From NCBI GenBank assembly GCA_036941025.1, contig JAYMNP010000001.1, forward strand, positions 2,130,501 through 2,194,500: DNA of 64,000 nt, written 5' to 3'. Positions 1-8,711 of this stretch are shown one piece after another. How positions within the stretch are numbered: the first letter of the stretch is position 1; every line of letters starts with the position of its first letter. The translations under genes were made by a program, and so were the position numbers. This DNA is from Lachnospiraceae bacterium JLR.KK002 (GTDB lineage Bacteria > Bacillota > Clostridia > Lachnospirales > Lachnospiraceae). The notes beneath the pieces were generated by a model, which did not search any database, had not been told where the DNA came from, and was given only the letters and a program-made list of their open reading frames with translations.

Positions 1-577
1 TGTCAACAATACGGTCTATCACATAAGAGTCATCTCCCCACACTGCATTTAATATCTGCGACCGTGACAGCACCAGACCTTTATGGTCAAGCAGGAGCTT
101 TAGCAAGTCAATTTCTTTTGGCGTTACATCTATTTTCCCCTTTGAGTTGCAGGCAGAGTACCCAGAAAAATCGACTGTCAAATCACCGTATTTCCAAATT
201 TTTGTTTCTTCTTTCCCACCTGCCCGACGGAGTAATGCCATGATGCGTTTCCCAAGCACTACCATAGAAAACGGCTTTGTCATATAATCATCTGCCAGAC
301 AGTCAAAACTTGATACCTGTGTGTACTCATCTTCCAAAGCCGTAAGCATGATAACTGGTATCTGGCTTGTCTTTCGTACAGCGTTTAATACTGCAAGCCC
401 CGACATGGTAGGGAGCATAATATCAAGAACAATTAAGTCCACTGTATTCTGCGAAAAAAGCTCTAAAGCATCTGTTCCGTCATATGCGGATATGATTTCG
501 TGACCTGCTTCCTGCAAGTATTCAGAAAGGGCTTCGTTTGTATCTATGTTATCCTCTACAATCAATATTTTTGCCAT
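1..577 (-). CDS. OmpR-family response regulator (3' end outside window)
   Basis: Translating the minus strand from the ATG at 575-577 gives 192 codons open to the window edge. The receiver domain shows the usual landmarks: IVEDN acidic pocket near the N-terminus, the phospho-acceptor Asp in LIVLDIMLP, Thr in VIMLTAL and Lys in MTKPF. A winged-helix DNA-binding domain follows (TPKEIDLLKLLL, SRSQILNAVWG) and is cut by the edge about 30 residues early. A perfect GGAGGTGG ribosome site lies at 583-590. By family this protein binds DNA when phosphorylated by a partner histidine kinase. The kinase gene would lie to the left and is not visible. Such pairs in Clostridia often control antibiotic or antimicrobial-peptide resistance genes; here the target is unknown. 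Confidence 0.9.
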   Translation of the reverse strand, partial: MAKILIVEDNIDTNEALSEYLQEAGHEIISAYDGTDALELFSQNTVDLIVLDIMLPTMSGLAVLNAVRKTSQIPVIMLTALEDEYTQVSSFDCLADDYMTKPFSMVVLGKRIMALLRRAGGKEETKIWKYGDLTVDFSGYSACNSKGKIDVTPKEIDLLKLLLDHKGLVLSRSQILNAVWGDDSYVIDRIVD

Positions 578-821
578 AAAGACCACCTCCAAGTTTATTT
601 TAGCATTTCTGTGTGAATGGCGTATGAATTTTTATACTGAACCACTTAATACTCCCATTATAATTATCTGTTTTTTGTGATTCAACTGTGCGAATACCCA
701 CTTTTATCTCTCAAGACAAGAGATAGAACCTCTTATTAGCAGAGATTTCACATCGTTTTATAAGAACTTCCATCTCTGTAAAATAGATATTATAAAATTT
801 TTTAGTATGGGCGGTGAAAAA

Positions 822-1178
822 ATGGGTAATGATTTGGAAAATTTTGATTTTCTGGAATTAGGGCAGGCAATCCAAGATGCACGTGAAAAACAGCGGATTA
901 CAAGAGAGGAATTAGCCGAGGAGCTTGGAATTTCGGCAAGGCATTTGCAGTCTATTGAAAAAGAGGGGCAGTATCCGAGTTTTCGGCTGTTTATTCAGCT
1001 TGTGACAATGTTCCACATATCCGTAGACCAGTACATACACCCAGACAGTCCGATAAAGAAAACAACTTTACGTCGGCGTTTAGATGTGCTTCTTGATACT
1101 TTTGATGATGCGGAATTGACTATTATAGCAGGGACGGCGCAGGGGATATGTAAGGCAAAAGAGCAGCCAGAGGATTGA
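822..1178 (+). CDS. XRE-family helix-turn-helix regulator
   Basis: A 118-residue cytoplasmic protein with an N-terminal HTH_3 domain (about residues 10-65; the recognition region reads TREELAEELGISARHLQSIE) and a C-terminal part that may mediate dimerisation. The ATG at 822 is preferred over the one at 807 because GGCGGTG lies 5 bases upstream of it. This is the only plus-strand gene in the first 21 kb and it converges on the transfer operon. Small XRE proteins at this place in Tn1549-like elements usually act as element regulators; that role is inferred. Its stop codon sits inside the loop of its own terminator hairpin. Confidence 0.85.
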   Translation: MGNDLENFDFLELGQAIQDAREKQRITREELAEELGISARHLQSIEKEGQYPSFRLFIQLVTMFHISVDQYIHPDSPIKKTTLRRRLDVLLDTFDDAELTIIAGTAQGICKAKEQPED

Positions 1179-1194
1179 CCTCTGGTTTCCTTTT
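1167..1194 (+). terminator. Intrinsic terminator of the XRE gene
   Basis: CCAGAGG-attga-CCTCTGG is a perfect 7-bp stem followed by TTTCCTTTT. The TGA of the XRE gene lies in the loop, so the coding end and terminator overlap. It also separates the gene from the convergent hydrolase gene ending at 1206. Confidence 0.8.
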
Positions 1195-1205
1195 ACCTTG
1201 TTCAA

Positions 1206-3023
1206 CTAATAGTTTGGACATCCGTAGCCGTATATTGAACCGCTCCCGACTGGATAGCTCCGCTGTTTGCAGGCGTCCCCAGAGTTGCCCTCCACGGTGT
1301 AGACCGTCCCATTCTCGCATTTTTCCACGATTCCCACATGGTCGATTGAGCCGTTGCTCCCCCAATCAAAGAAAATGAGGTCGCCTGCCTGCGGCTCATA
1401 GTTCTTATCCTGCCATTGCCCTTTGCCCTTGAACCAGTTCACGCCGTCCGAGCAGAGGGAGAATTTCGGGATAATGCCGCTTTCCAGATAGCCGCACTGG
1501 TCGGCACACCACGATGCGAAGCAGGCGCACCATTCCACACGCCCGCCAAAGCCGTACCAGCTCCAATAGGGCTGCCCGCCCTCGTTGCCGAGCTGTGTCA
1601 AAGCAACCTCCACAATGGCTTGGTTTCCTCCGCTTGTAAACGCCCGCCCGTATGGGTAGTAGCGCAGCACATGGGCGGGGTACTGCGTGTCGCCGTATTT
1701 CTCCCAACCGAGCCGCTGTGCCTGCATAGCGGAAAACTCCACCGCATTTGCATAGGAATAGCCGCCGTAGTTGGTCTTTGCCCATGAGATATACCCGTTG
1801 CCGAAGTTGTAGCCCTGCAAGGCGAGCTTGATGCGCTCCATGTCAATCGGGTTCTCCACCTCGGCTGAAATGAGAGCCGCCTTTAATCCCTGCACGCCGC
1901 ACTCGATGGAATATTCGGGGTCTTTGATGCCGTTCGGCTCATGGGGGTATTTCTTGTTGAAGCTCCCCTCCGCCGCCTGCATCGGGTCAAGTCCACGTCC
2001 ATCGCTTTCCTGCATCATTACCGCCTTGATAAGCTCCACATATTCGGGGATGCCGTACTGCTTTGCATACTTCTGTATCAGCGGCGTGTAGGCTTCGACC
2101 TCCGCACTGACAGGGGTATAGGATGTGCTGTCGCTGCCGCCCCCGAACAGGGACACGGCACACCCAAGCAGGACGACGATAAGAATTATCACAATGGCAA
2201 TCCAGCCGCCTGCGATAAGGGCAGAAATTAACGCCTTAGTCCCTGCGATAATCGCCCTGACCGCCGCAATGGTCGCCTTGACCGTGGCTTTCGTCGCTTC
2301 GGCTGTCGCTTTTGCGGTGACTTTTGCCGTCTGCGCCGCTTTCTGGGCGGCTTTGGCAGATGCTTTCGCCGTTTTCTGTGCCGCCTTTGCGGTCTGCTCG
2401 GTGGTCTTAATCGCTGTCTTGGATGTCGCCTTTGCGGTTTTCACGCCTTTTTCCGTCGCCTTGACTGTGCCTTTTGCTGTGGTCTTGACGGTTTTTTCCG
2501 CATTTCTGGCGGTTGTCTTTATCGTCCGCTTTCCCTGCTGTCTGGTCTTTATCAGCGAGTTTGCCGCCGTCTGGGGCGTTTCGGTCTTGACAGGAGCAGC
2601 GGAAACAGCGGGACGGCTTGCAGTCCCTTGTATTTCCTGCAAGCCGTCCTGTCCCATTGTACGCATGGCGTTTTGTTCTGCCTTATTCCGCATTGTTTTC
2701 TGCTCTGCGGCTTTCTTCGCCCGCTTTGCCTTAAAATCGGCGATTTTATCCTTTGCCTTACCGATATTCTCCCTTGTAATCTGGGCGTTTTTCTGCCCCT
2801 GCTTATTAAACTGGTGGATGCCCTCGTCCTTAATACGTCCCGAAGCATGGGAAACCTTGTCGGCGGCATATTCCGTGGGGGAATTTTCCTCCGCATAATA
2901 TCCCTGCTCCGCCTTGTCCTTTGTCTTTGCGTAAGCGGATTTCATGCGCCTGCCTGCTATGGCGGCTTTGTCTAAAGTCTTAATCGTTCCTTTGACCGCA
3001 TCTCTGGTCTTTATATCAGCCAT
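1206..3023 (-). CDS. Conjugation cell-wall hydrolase: lysozyme-like plus CHAP domain
   Basis: 605 residues. The first 250 or so are highly basic and rich in Lys, Ala and Thr, with repeated KTAK/KATxK blocks. A single membrane segment follows (about 270-295, WIAIVIILIVVLLGCAV). Next comes a lytic-transglycosylase/lysozyme-like domain with catalytic-Glu context AVMMQESDGRG, and a C-terminal CHAP amidase/endopeptidase domain with Cys in GRVEWCACFASWC and His in SIDHVGIVE. Proteins of this architecture are the VirB1/Orf14-type hydrolases of Gram-positive conjugation systems, opening peptidoglycan for the transfer channel. It is last in the transfer operon, just below the sortase gene. The basic repeat region may bind wall polymers or nucleic acid; that is a guess. 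Confidence 0.92.
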   Translation of the reverse strand: MADIKTRDAVKGTIKTLDKAAIAGRRMKSAYAKTKDKAEQGYYAEENSPTEYAADKVSHASGRIKDEGIHQFNKQGQKNAQITRENIGKAKDKIADFKAKRAKKAAEQKTMRNKAEQNAMRTMGQDGLQEIQGTASRPAVSAAPVKTETPQTAANSLIKTRQQGKRTIKTTARNAEKTVKTTAKGTVKATEKGVKTAKATSKTAIKTTEQTAKAAQKTAKASAKAAQKAAQTAKVTAKATAEATKATVKATIAAVRAIIAGTKALISALIAGGWIAIVIILIVVLLGCAVSLFGGGSDSTSYTPVSAEVEAYTPLIQKYAKQYGIPEYVELIKAVMMQESDGRGLDPMQAAEGSFNKKYPHEPNGIKDPEYSIECGVQGLKAALISAEVENPIDMERIKLALQGYNFGNGYISWAKTNYGGYSYANAVEFSAMQAQRLGWEKYGDTQYPAHVLRYYPYGRAFTSGGNQAIVEVALTQLGNEGGQPYWSWYGFGGRVEWCACFASWCADQCGYLESGIIPKFSLCSDGVNWFKGKGQWQDKNYEPQAGDLIFFDWGSNGSIDHVGIVEKCENGTVYTVEGNSGDACKQRSYPVGSGSIYGYGCPNY

Positions 3024-3061
3024 AAAATCCGACCTCCTTTCCCAGAAGATTTGCGGTCATG

Positions 3062-3847
3062 TCAGTTTACCTTTTTTGCCACGACGACAAGCCTGCCGTT
3101 CTGTGCCGAGTATTCGCAGGTGGAGAGGGTAATGAGCCTGTCGCCGTATTGGGCTGTCACGCCCGTATCATACAAGGCAAGCTCCTTGCACTTCCCGACA
3201 AAGGCATCAAATTCTTTTTCATTCTCCGCATTGACAAAATCATAGTAGCGGTAGCCCTGTGAGCTGTACGCCACGGTCTTAAACACGGCAATGATTTCAT
3301 ACTGCGCCTGCTCCGTGAGGGTGTCAAACTGAATGGTCTTATGCTTCTCATAAAAGTTCTTGGATTTATAATCTTCCAATGCCCCGAACATCCTGCCGCC
3401 TTTGATGTGGTGTCCGTAGATAACCAGATTGTCGCTTGTTAGGATGTCGCAGTCCTCTTGGATATACGGCACGCCTAAGTCGCTGTATTCCTTTTCAAAG
3501 CTGTGTTTCAGATAGAAGTTGGGATTGTTCTTGCTCTGCATGACGGGGTAGTTGATGCCTGTTCCGTCAATGGCAATCCACCCGACCATATCCTCATTCT
3601 GCAAATACAGTTCCTTGTATTTTGCCAATATATCCTCGCCCTCGCTGACGGGCGTATCCCTATCTTTTGGCGGTTCTTCCTCTGGCTCGGCGTTCTCCAC
3701 AACCTCGGCAATCTCCGCAAAGGCTTCCGTCTGCTCGTCTATCTGCTGGTAATGGCTGTAAATCTTAAAGCCACAAAAAACCGCTGCTCCTAAAAAGGCG
3801 ACAGCGGCGGCGGTACAGAGAATACATTTATAATTTTTCAGATTCAT
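3062..3847 (-). CDS. srtB: Class B sortase
   Basis: 261 residues with an N-terminal membrane anchor (about 8-28), then a sortase fold with the His in NLVIYGHHIKGG and the catalytic Cys in LITLSTCEYS followed by the Arg region NGRLVVV. The TLSTCEYS motif is typical of class B. Sortases cleave a sorting signal and transfer the protein to the wall or to a pilin. Class B sortases are a standard part of Tn1549/CTn-type transfer operons. I saw no obvious NPQTN- or LPXTG-type sorting signal in the genes visible here, so its substrate is unassigned. AAGGAAAGGAATAGCCT precedes the ATG. Confidence 0.93.
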   Translation of the reverse strand: MNLKNYKCILCTAAAVAFLGAAVFCGFKIYSHYQQIDEQTEAFAEIAEVVENAEPEEEPPKDRDTPVSEGEDILAKYKELYLQNEDMVGWIAIDGTGINYPVMQSKNNPNFYLKHSFEKEYSDLGVPYIQEDCDILTSDNLVIYGHHIKGGRMFGALEDYKSKNFYEKHKTIQFDTLTEQAQYEIIAVFKTVAYSSQGYRYYDFVNAENEKEFDAFVGKCKELALYDTGVTAQYGDRLITLSTCEYSAQNGRLVVVAKKVN

Positions 3848-3872
3848 AGGCTATTCCTTTCCTTTTTATATT

Positions 3873-4277
3873 TTAACGTGTATGCTCCGCCTGCTTCTTG
3901 GGCGTTGGTAAATCCCTGCAATATTCGGGATACCGTGCCTTGATGCCCTCCATGAAATACGGGGCGAACTCGCAGCAGAACAATTCCTCTGGCGTGAACA
4001 GCTTCTCACGCCCCTCCTCGGCGTAACCGTTCCAGAGGTTAAAGGCAAGGTGGCAGACCTTGACCGTGCCGCTTGTCTGCCATCCTGCGTGCATCCCCTC
4101 TGGCTTGATGCAGTCCGTCTTAAAATCGAACATGGTGTGGATGTTCTGTCTTGTTTCCCCCGCAATACCCATCACATAAAAAAATGCCCTGTGGTAGCAG
4201 TCGTTGACCTTGCACTTCATCATGCTTTCCAGAAAAAAATCACGGTGGGCTGCGTTGCGAAACCTTATCTCCGACAT
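3873..4277 (-). CDS. DUF6075-type conjugative element protein
   Basis: A 134-residue soluble protein beginning MSEIRFRNAAHRDFF. The ATG at 4275-4277 follows AAGGAAGG and is a better start than the upstream ATG at 4358, which overlaps virB4. Conserved stretches include NDCYHRAFFY, CIKPEGMHAGWQTSG and LAFNLWNGY, which I recognise as the DUF6075 family of ICEs and phage-like elements. Function is unknown. It lies between virB4 and the sortase, so a role in or alongside transfer is possible, but similar proteins also occur outside transfer operons. Confidence 0.8.
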   Translation of the reverse strand: MSEIRFRNAAHRDFFLESMMKCKVNDCYHRAFFYVMGIAGETRQNIHTMFDFKTDCIKPEGMHAGWQTSGTVKVCHLAFNLWNGYAEEGREKLFTPEELFCCEFAPYFMEGIKARYPEYCRDLPTPKKQAEHTR

Positions 4278-4344
4278 AAAAATCCTTCCTTTCTTTAATT
4301 CCGCCCTGCTTTCTGGGCATAAAAGTATGCCCGCAGGGTGATTC

Positions 4345-6678
4345 TTAACACTCCCCAAATTTCGTCGTCATCAGCTTATACAACTCTGTATTGCGTGGAA
4401 ATTTATTGACGAACGGCACGAGGGAGCTGCCGACTTTCAAAAGCCCCTGCCCCGCACCAACATTCGTGATATAGCTCATCTGTAAATCGGAGATGTTAAG
4501 GAGCTTCGCAAGCTCGATACGGTCTGTGGATGCTTGGTTCAGCATAATGATGAACTCGCTGTTGGCAAGCATCGTCCTCGCCGTATGGCTCTGCAAGAGG
4601 TCATCGACATTTTGTGTGATTCCAGTACAGTACGCCCCGTACTTACGCACACGCTTCCAGAGGGTAAAAAGGAAGTTGGCACTGTATTCGTGCTGGAACA
4701 GCAGATAAATCTCGTCAATGAAAATAAAGGTGTTCCTGCCTTTCGCCCTGTTCTGGGTGATGCGGTTTAAGATGCTGTCGAGGACGACAAGCATACCGAT
4801 AGGCTGTAACTGCTTGCCCAAATCCAGAATATCGTAGCAGATAAGACGGCTGTGGGTGTCCACGTTCGTATGCTTGGCAAAGGTGTTGAGAGAGCCGTCC
4901 GTGAAAAGCTCAATCGCAAGGGCGATTTCCTGCGCTTCTGGCTCGTCCTGCTTTAACAGCTCCTCACGGAAGTCCTGCAAGGTCGGCGGCGTACCAATAT
5001 AGTTGCCCTGCTGGTAGTAGCGGTAGACGCTCGCCGTACAGCGGTCAATGATGGATTTCTGCTTTGCCCCCAGACTTGCCCCGCCGATAAGTTGCTCGCA
5101 CAAAGACAAAATAAACTCTGATTTCAAGATGACGGGGTTCGCTCCGTCGCCGTAATCAGAGTTCATGTCCATTGCGTTGATGTGGTTGTCGCTCGTCGCT
5201 GAGATGTGGATAACCTCGCCCTGCATGGCTTTCACAAGAGGGGTGTACTCTCGTTCGGGGTCTATGACCAAGACATCGGCGTTAGGGTCGGTCAGAATAA
5301 TGTTTGTCATTTCCTCCTTTGCCGTAAAGGATTTTCCCGCACCCGACACGCCGAGGATAAAGGAATTGCCGTTCAAAAGATGGCGGCGGTTGGCGATTAT
5401 CATGTTCTTTGAAATGACGTTCTGCCCGTAATACACGCCGTCCTTATGGTAGATTTCCTGCACACGGAAAGGGATAAACACCGCAAGGCTTTCCGTCGTC
5501 AGCGTCCTCAACGCATCAATCTTCCTCACGCCGAACGGCAGGGCTGTGTTCAGCCCGTCCATCTGCTGGTACTTCAGCACGGCAAACTGGCAGAGATGCT
5601 TCCTTGCCGTCGTGAGCAGGGCTTCCGTGTCGTTGTCAAGCTGCTCTTTGGTTTCTGCGGTATGCACCATCGTAAGCACCGCAAACATCATCCTCTGGTC
5701 ACGGGTCGTCAAATCATCAAGGAACTCCTTGCTTTCCTTTCTCTGCTGCTCCAAGTCGTAGGGGATGACGGCGGAAAAATTGTTGTTCTGGTTCTGCTTC
5801 CTCTGCCAGTTCGTGATGTTGGTTTCCACGCCAAGCAGACGGTTTTCTACTTCTCTCACGGCTTCATCCGTCGGGACAGGCACAACGTCCACGGAGAGCA
5901 TCATGTTACGGTTTAATTCACAAAGCTCCGCCACCATGCTGTCCTTGATATAGGCTGCGTACTCTCTGAGGAATATCACACGCCCGTACCGATTCCCCAT
6001 CTTAAAATAATCTTTCTCAAACTCAAAGGAGTCGGGGCAGATATAGTCCTTGAAGTCGTGTCCTTTCCGCATGGTCTGCACCATGTCAAAGGAGAACGCC
6101 GTTTCCTCGCCCGTGCGGTAAAAATCATGGAAGATACGCAGCTTGTCGTTAGCGTCCAGTTCCGTACACTTCGAGCCTAAACGGTTAAAATGCCCGATAA
6201 GGTCAGCACCGACACGGGCAAAATAATTCCTCGCTTCCTCAATGTTCTTCTTGCAGACGGAAACCGTCACATATTTATCCTGCACGGTGGAGTTTGCCCC
6301 CGTTGCTTTATCGAGCAGCATCTTGTTATACTCTTTGCGGTATTTATCCAAATCGTCCTCCACCATCGGGATTAAGATGGTCTGCTCAAAGTCCGCTTTA
6401 TTGAGCCTGCGATTGTTTATCGTGATTTTCGTGGTCGCCCCGCTATCGAGGGCGTTAAGAAGCTCCGAGTATTCGAGGAACATCGCTTCCTTGTCCTCAC
6501 GGCTCGCCACGGCGTAGTTGATGTCCTCAAACTTAAATGTCTTTGCGTATTTGTTCCTGCCCACAAGGAAAATGCCGTCCTCCCACATGGTCTTTAACGG
6601 GATGACCGCCTGCACCGACTTCGGCACAATGAATTTCTCCCTGTCCTGCTTAAACAGCGTTTTCAGCGTCTTAATCAT
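4345..6678 (-). CDS. virB4: VirB4-like conjugation ATPase
   Basis: 777 residues. The C-terminal half is a RecA-like motor with Walker A GVSGAGKSFTAKEEM and Walker B FIFIDEIYLLFQ. The N-terminal half is the usual VirB4 region that contacts membrane partners. VirB4 proteins energise type IV secretion on the cytoplasmic face of the membrane. The length is normal for the family (about 750-850) and the frame is intact. Its ATG overlaps the 3' end of the prgI-like gene by 8 bases, indicating translational coupling. Together with VirD4, PrgI and the TrbL-like protein it defines a complete Gram-positive mating-pair apparatus. Confidence 0.95.
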   Translation of the reverse strand: MIKTLKTLFKQDREKFIVPKSVQAVIPLKTMWEDGIFLVGRNKYAKTFKFEDINYAVASREDKEAMFLEYSELLNALDSGATTKITINNRRLNKADFEQTILIPMVEDDLDKYRKEYNKMLLDKATGANSTVQDKYVTVSVCKKNIEEARNYFARVGADLIGHFNRLGSKCTELDANDKLRIFHDFYRTGEETAFSFDMVQTMRKGHDFKDYICPDSFEFEKDYFKMGNRYGRVIFLREYAAYIKDSMVAELCELNRNMMLSVDVVPVPTDEAVREVENRLLGVETNITNWQRKQNQNNNFSAVIPYDLEQQRKESKEFLDDLTTRDQRMMFAVLTMVHTAETKEQLDNDTEALLTTARKHLCQFAVLKYQQMDGLNTALPFGVRKIDALRTLTTESLAVFIPFRVQEIYHKDGVYYGQNVISKNMIIANRRHLLNGNSFILGVSGAGKSFTAKEEMTNIILTDPNADVLVIDPEREYTPLVKAMQGEVIHISATSDNHINAMDMNSDYGDGANPVILKSEFILSLCEQLIGGASLGAKQKSIIDRCTASVYRYYQQGNYIGTPPTLQDFREELLKQDEPEAQEIALAIELFTDGSLNTFAKHTNVDTHSRLICYDILDLGKQLQPIGMLVVLDSILNRITQNRAKGRNTFIFIDEIYLLFQHEYSANFLFTLWKRVRKYGAYCTGITQNVDDLLQSHTARTMLANSEFIIMLNQASTDRIELAKLLNISDLQMSYITNVGAGQGLLKVGSSLVPFVNKFPRNTELYKLMTTKFGEC

Positions 6679-7135
6679 GGTCTACCTCCTTACGCTTTCT
6701 TGATTTCTTAGGCTGCTTTCGCCTGTCTGTCTTTGTTCTTTTTTTCCTGCGTTTCCTCTTTCTCCTTTTCTTATCCTGCACGACGGGCAAGCCTCTCTCA
6801 TGTGCGTCCAGTGCCTGCTTCATCGCTTCATAATATAAATTCTCTGGGACAAATAAAATCTTCTTCGGCATCAGAAACTGCGACTTTACCCATGCCCAAA
6901 CAAACTGCTCGGCGGTCATGCCGTTGTACCTTACAAATCCCATGACCGCAAAAGGGGAAGCCCCCAAGATGCACATCCAGCTTACTGTTTCCGTCCCAAA
7001 CCTGCCACGGAGCAGGAAGAACAAGCCGACCGCCACGCCGCAGGCAAGCACAGAAAACAGGAACTGCCGCATTGACAGCCCGAAGAACATGGATTCCGTG
7101 TAGTTGCGGATTTCCTTATTTATCTTGACTTCCAT
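6671..7135 (-). CDS. PrgI-family conjugation membrane protein (VirB3-like)
   Basis: 154 residues starting MEVKINKEIRNYTES with two membrane segments (about 25-45 and 52-70). It ends in a very basic tail with runs of Lys and Arg, compatible with nucleic-acid or phospholipid contact. GGGGCGGTG precedes the chosen ATG at 7135; longer in-frame starts upstream lie inside the preceding gene. PrgI proteins sit directly upstream of virB4 in Gram-positive conjugation operons and are regarded as VirB3 counterparts. It overlaps virB4 by 8 bases. Confidence 0.87.
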   Translation of the reverse strand: MEVKINKEIRNYTESMFFGLSMRQFLFSVLACGVAVGLFFLLRGRFGTETVSWMCILGASPFAVMGFVRYNGMTAEQFVWAWVKSQFLMPKKILFVPENLYYEAMKQALDAHERGLPVVQDKKRRKRKRRKKRTKTDRRKQPKKSRKRKEVDHD

Positions 7136-7136
7136 A

Positions 7137-7373
7137 TCAGCACCGCCCCTCTCGGACGTCTCCCGTCGAAATAAAGAGGATGCTGCGTTTCGGGATATAT
7201 GCAAACCCAGAAATGGCATCCCCGATTTCAAATATCTCGTTATCGTCCGCTTTTCCAAATTTTCCGACCAGCCCTTTTTCAGCAGGCAGGTCATAGGCTT
7301 CGGAAGCCTCAATGACTTCTCCATTTAACAGATGGATATTATAATTCTGGTAATATTTCGTTTCTTTTTTCAT
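7137..7373 (-). CDS. Small conserved transfer-operon protein, unknown function
   Basis: 78 residues starting MKKETKYYQNYNIHLLNGEV, without a membrane segment. It sits between the VirB6-like and PrgI genes, with its stop one base from the prgI start, so it is co-translated with them. AGGAAA lies upstream of the ATG at 7371-7373. The phase and fit between neighbours argue that it is real; I do not recognise a named family. The sequence (HLLNGEVIEASEAYD) suggests a small beta-rich fold. Confidence 0.65.
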   Translation of the reverse strand: MKKETKYYQNYNIHLLNGEVIEASEAYDLPAEKGLVGKFGKADDNEIFEIGDAISGFAYIPKRSILFISTGDVREGRC

Positions 7374-7399
7374 TTCGATTTTCCTTTCCTGTTGGATAA

Positions 7400-8236
7400 T
7401 TACAAGCCCATCATTTCCCTTACCACACGGTCTGCCATCTTGACCGCACCGACAAGGACGAGCATATTGAAAACCAGTTCCCCGATATAGCCCCACACCA
7501 TCGTGACCGCCGCCGCATCGGGGTTGACTGCGGGCGGCGACGCCGCAAACACCGAGAAGATGATGCAGGCAAGCACGATAATCGCACCCTCTAAGCAAAC
7601 GGCGGAGTAGCTCTTGATGAAGCTCTTGCCCACGCTCTGGCTCGGCTCTCCCGCAAACGAGGACAGCGGCACGGGGGCTATGGCGGTATATAAATATAGC
7701 TTGAAAAATCTCCCATACACCGACATTATCATAATGAACGACAATACCGTGATGAACAGCCCGCCTATCAGCGTGACCGCCCATAAGGGGATGCTCTCGA
7801 AAAAGCCGCAGTCCTCCACGGCTGTCACAATCTCTGTCGGCAGCACGGTCTTTTGCGCCGAGCCGAAGCCTGCGGCTTTCATAATGGCGGAAATCACGCC
7901 CTGCACGATTTTAAACAGAGCCATCATCAGCTCCAAGCCGTAAGTGACCGCACCTTTCGCAAGGACGAAGCGGATGAACAGCTTCAAGGCGTGTTCGGGC
8001 TTTTTGACCTGTGCGAAGTCGCCGCAGGTACGCATCACGCCCACCACAAAGAACAGCACGAGCAGGGCAAGCCCGATAGCCTGCAACGCCCCGTGGATGT
8101 CAACGATGACTTTCCATATCGTACCGCCCTTAAAGGTTTCTGGGGATTGGGTGATGAGCTGCCATATCTCGGCTAACTTTTCATTCCATGTGTCAAGGGC
8201 GTTCTCCAAGTTCTGGACTACCCAGTTGTCTGACAT
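7400..8236 (-). CDS. VirB6/TrbL-like conjugal transfer membrane protein
   Basis: 278 residues with about six hydrophobic membrane segments spread along the protein (for example ALQAIGLALLVLFFVVGVM, GGLFITVLSFIMIMSVYG and a central AVCLEGAIIVLACIIFSV). It has the short cytoplasmic N-terminus typical of the CD1112-like family in Tn1549-type elements. VirB6/TrbL proteins form the inner-membrane channel core of the type IV secretion machine. GGAGGTGGTCGA precedes the ATG. It lies directly below the Maff2 pilin-like gene, separated by a strong hairpin. Confidence 0.9.
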   Translation of the reverse strand: MSDNWVVQNLENALDTWNEKLAEIWQLITQSPETFKGGTIWKVIVDIHGALQAIGLALLVLFFVVGVMRTCGDFAQVKKPEHALKLFIRFVLAKGAVTYGLELMMALFKIVQGVISAIMKAAGFGSAQKTVLPTEIVTAVEDCGFFESIPLWAVTLIGGLFITVLSFIMIMSVYGRFFKLYLYTAIAPVPLSSFAGEPSQSVGKSFIKSYSAVCLEGAIIVLACIIFSVFAASPPAVNPDAAAVTMVWGYIGELVFNMLVLVGAVKMADRVVREMMGL

Positions 8237-8264
8237 TCGACCACCTCCGTTCTTAAAATTTGAT

Positions 8265-8300
8265 AGCGGGGCAAGTCCGCAGAGCGGATCTGCCCCGTTA
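8265..8300 (-). other. Strong intercistronic hairpin between Maff2 and virB6-like genes
   Basis: The sequence AGCGGGGCA...TGCCCCGTT forms a GC-rich stem with a second nested pairing, GTCCGC/GCGGAT. There is no T-run on either side, so it is not a classic terminator. A stable hairpin just after a small pilin-like gene often protects the upstream mRNA end and raises pilin expression relative to downstream genes; that role is inferred. Confidence 0.55.
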
Positions 8301-8340
8301 TCTTGTCTTGTGTCAGTCTGTTATTTCAGTCTGTTTTGGA

Positions 8341-8697
8341 TTAGCCCGTGATGAGGGTTAAAATCTCTTTCGCAAAGGTAATCACTACGCCGCCCGCCAG
8401 TGTGAGGAAGCCGTTCGCCCTCTGGGACGGGTCGTGGGATTTCAGCGACAAGCCGACCTGCACGATGCCGAAGCCGAGCATAATCATCCCGACCGCCCGT
8501 ATCAGACCGAAGATGAAATTGGAGAGGTTGTTGACGACGGCAATCGGGTCGTTGGCGGCAAAGACGGTCATAGATGTGCCAAATACCATCATAACGGCAA
8601 GCACTGCCACGCAGTAATGGCGGAAGCCCCTTTTTACCTTGCCTGTCATCGGCAGTTTCTGGGTTGCTTTCTTCTCGTTTTTCTGAAAAAGTTTCAT
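8341..8697 (-). CDS. Maff2-family VirB2-like membrane protein
   Basis: 118 residues. There is a basic N-terminus, a signal-like first membrane segment (about 28-48, CVAVLAVMMVFGTSMTVFA, ending in a plausible AxA cleavage site) and two further hydrophobic segments (FIFGLIRAVGMIMLGFGIV and GFLTLAGGVVITFAKEI). This is the Maff2 family found in Tn1549/CTn transfer operons. The two-helix mature part resembles VirB2/TrbC pilins topologically. AAGGAGGATTTACCCT precedes the ATG. It lies between virD4 and the virB6-like gene. Confidence 0.9.
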   Translation of the reverse strand: MKLFQKNEKKATQKLPMTGKVKRGFRHYCVAVLAVMMVFGTSMTVFAANDPIAVVNNLSNFIFGLIRAVGMIMLGFGIVQVGLSLKSHDPSQRANGFLTLAGGVVITFAKEILTLITG

Positions 8698-8711
8698 AGG
8701 GTAAATCCTCC

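Noticed and set aside
1202..1785. Several overlapping minus-strand frames inside the CHAP region
   Set aside because: All lie within the confirmed hydrolase frame and lack ribosome sites.
2125..2898. 257-codon plus-strand frame, Ala/Val-rich
   Set aside because: Antisense of the Lys/Ala/Thr repeats of the lysozyme/CHAP hydrolase gene; hydrophobic composition is a by-product of that codon use.
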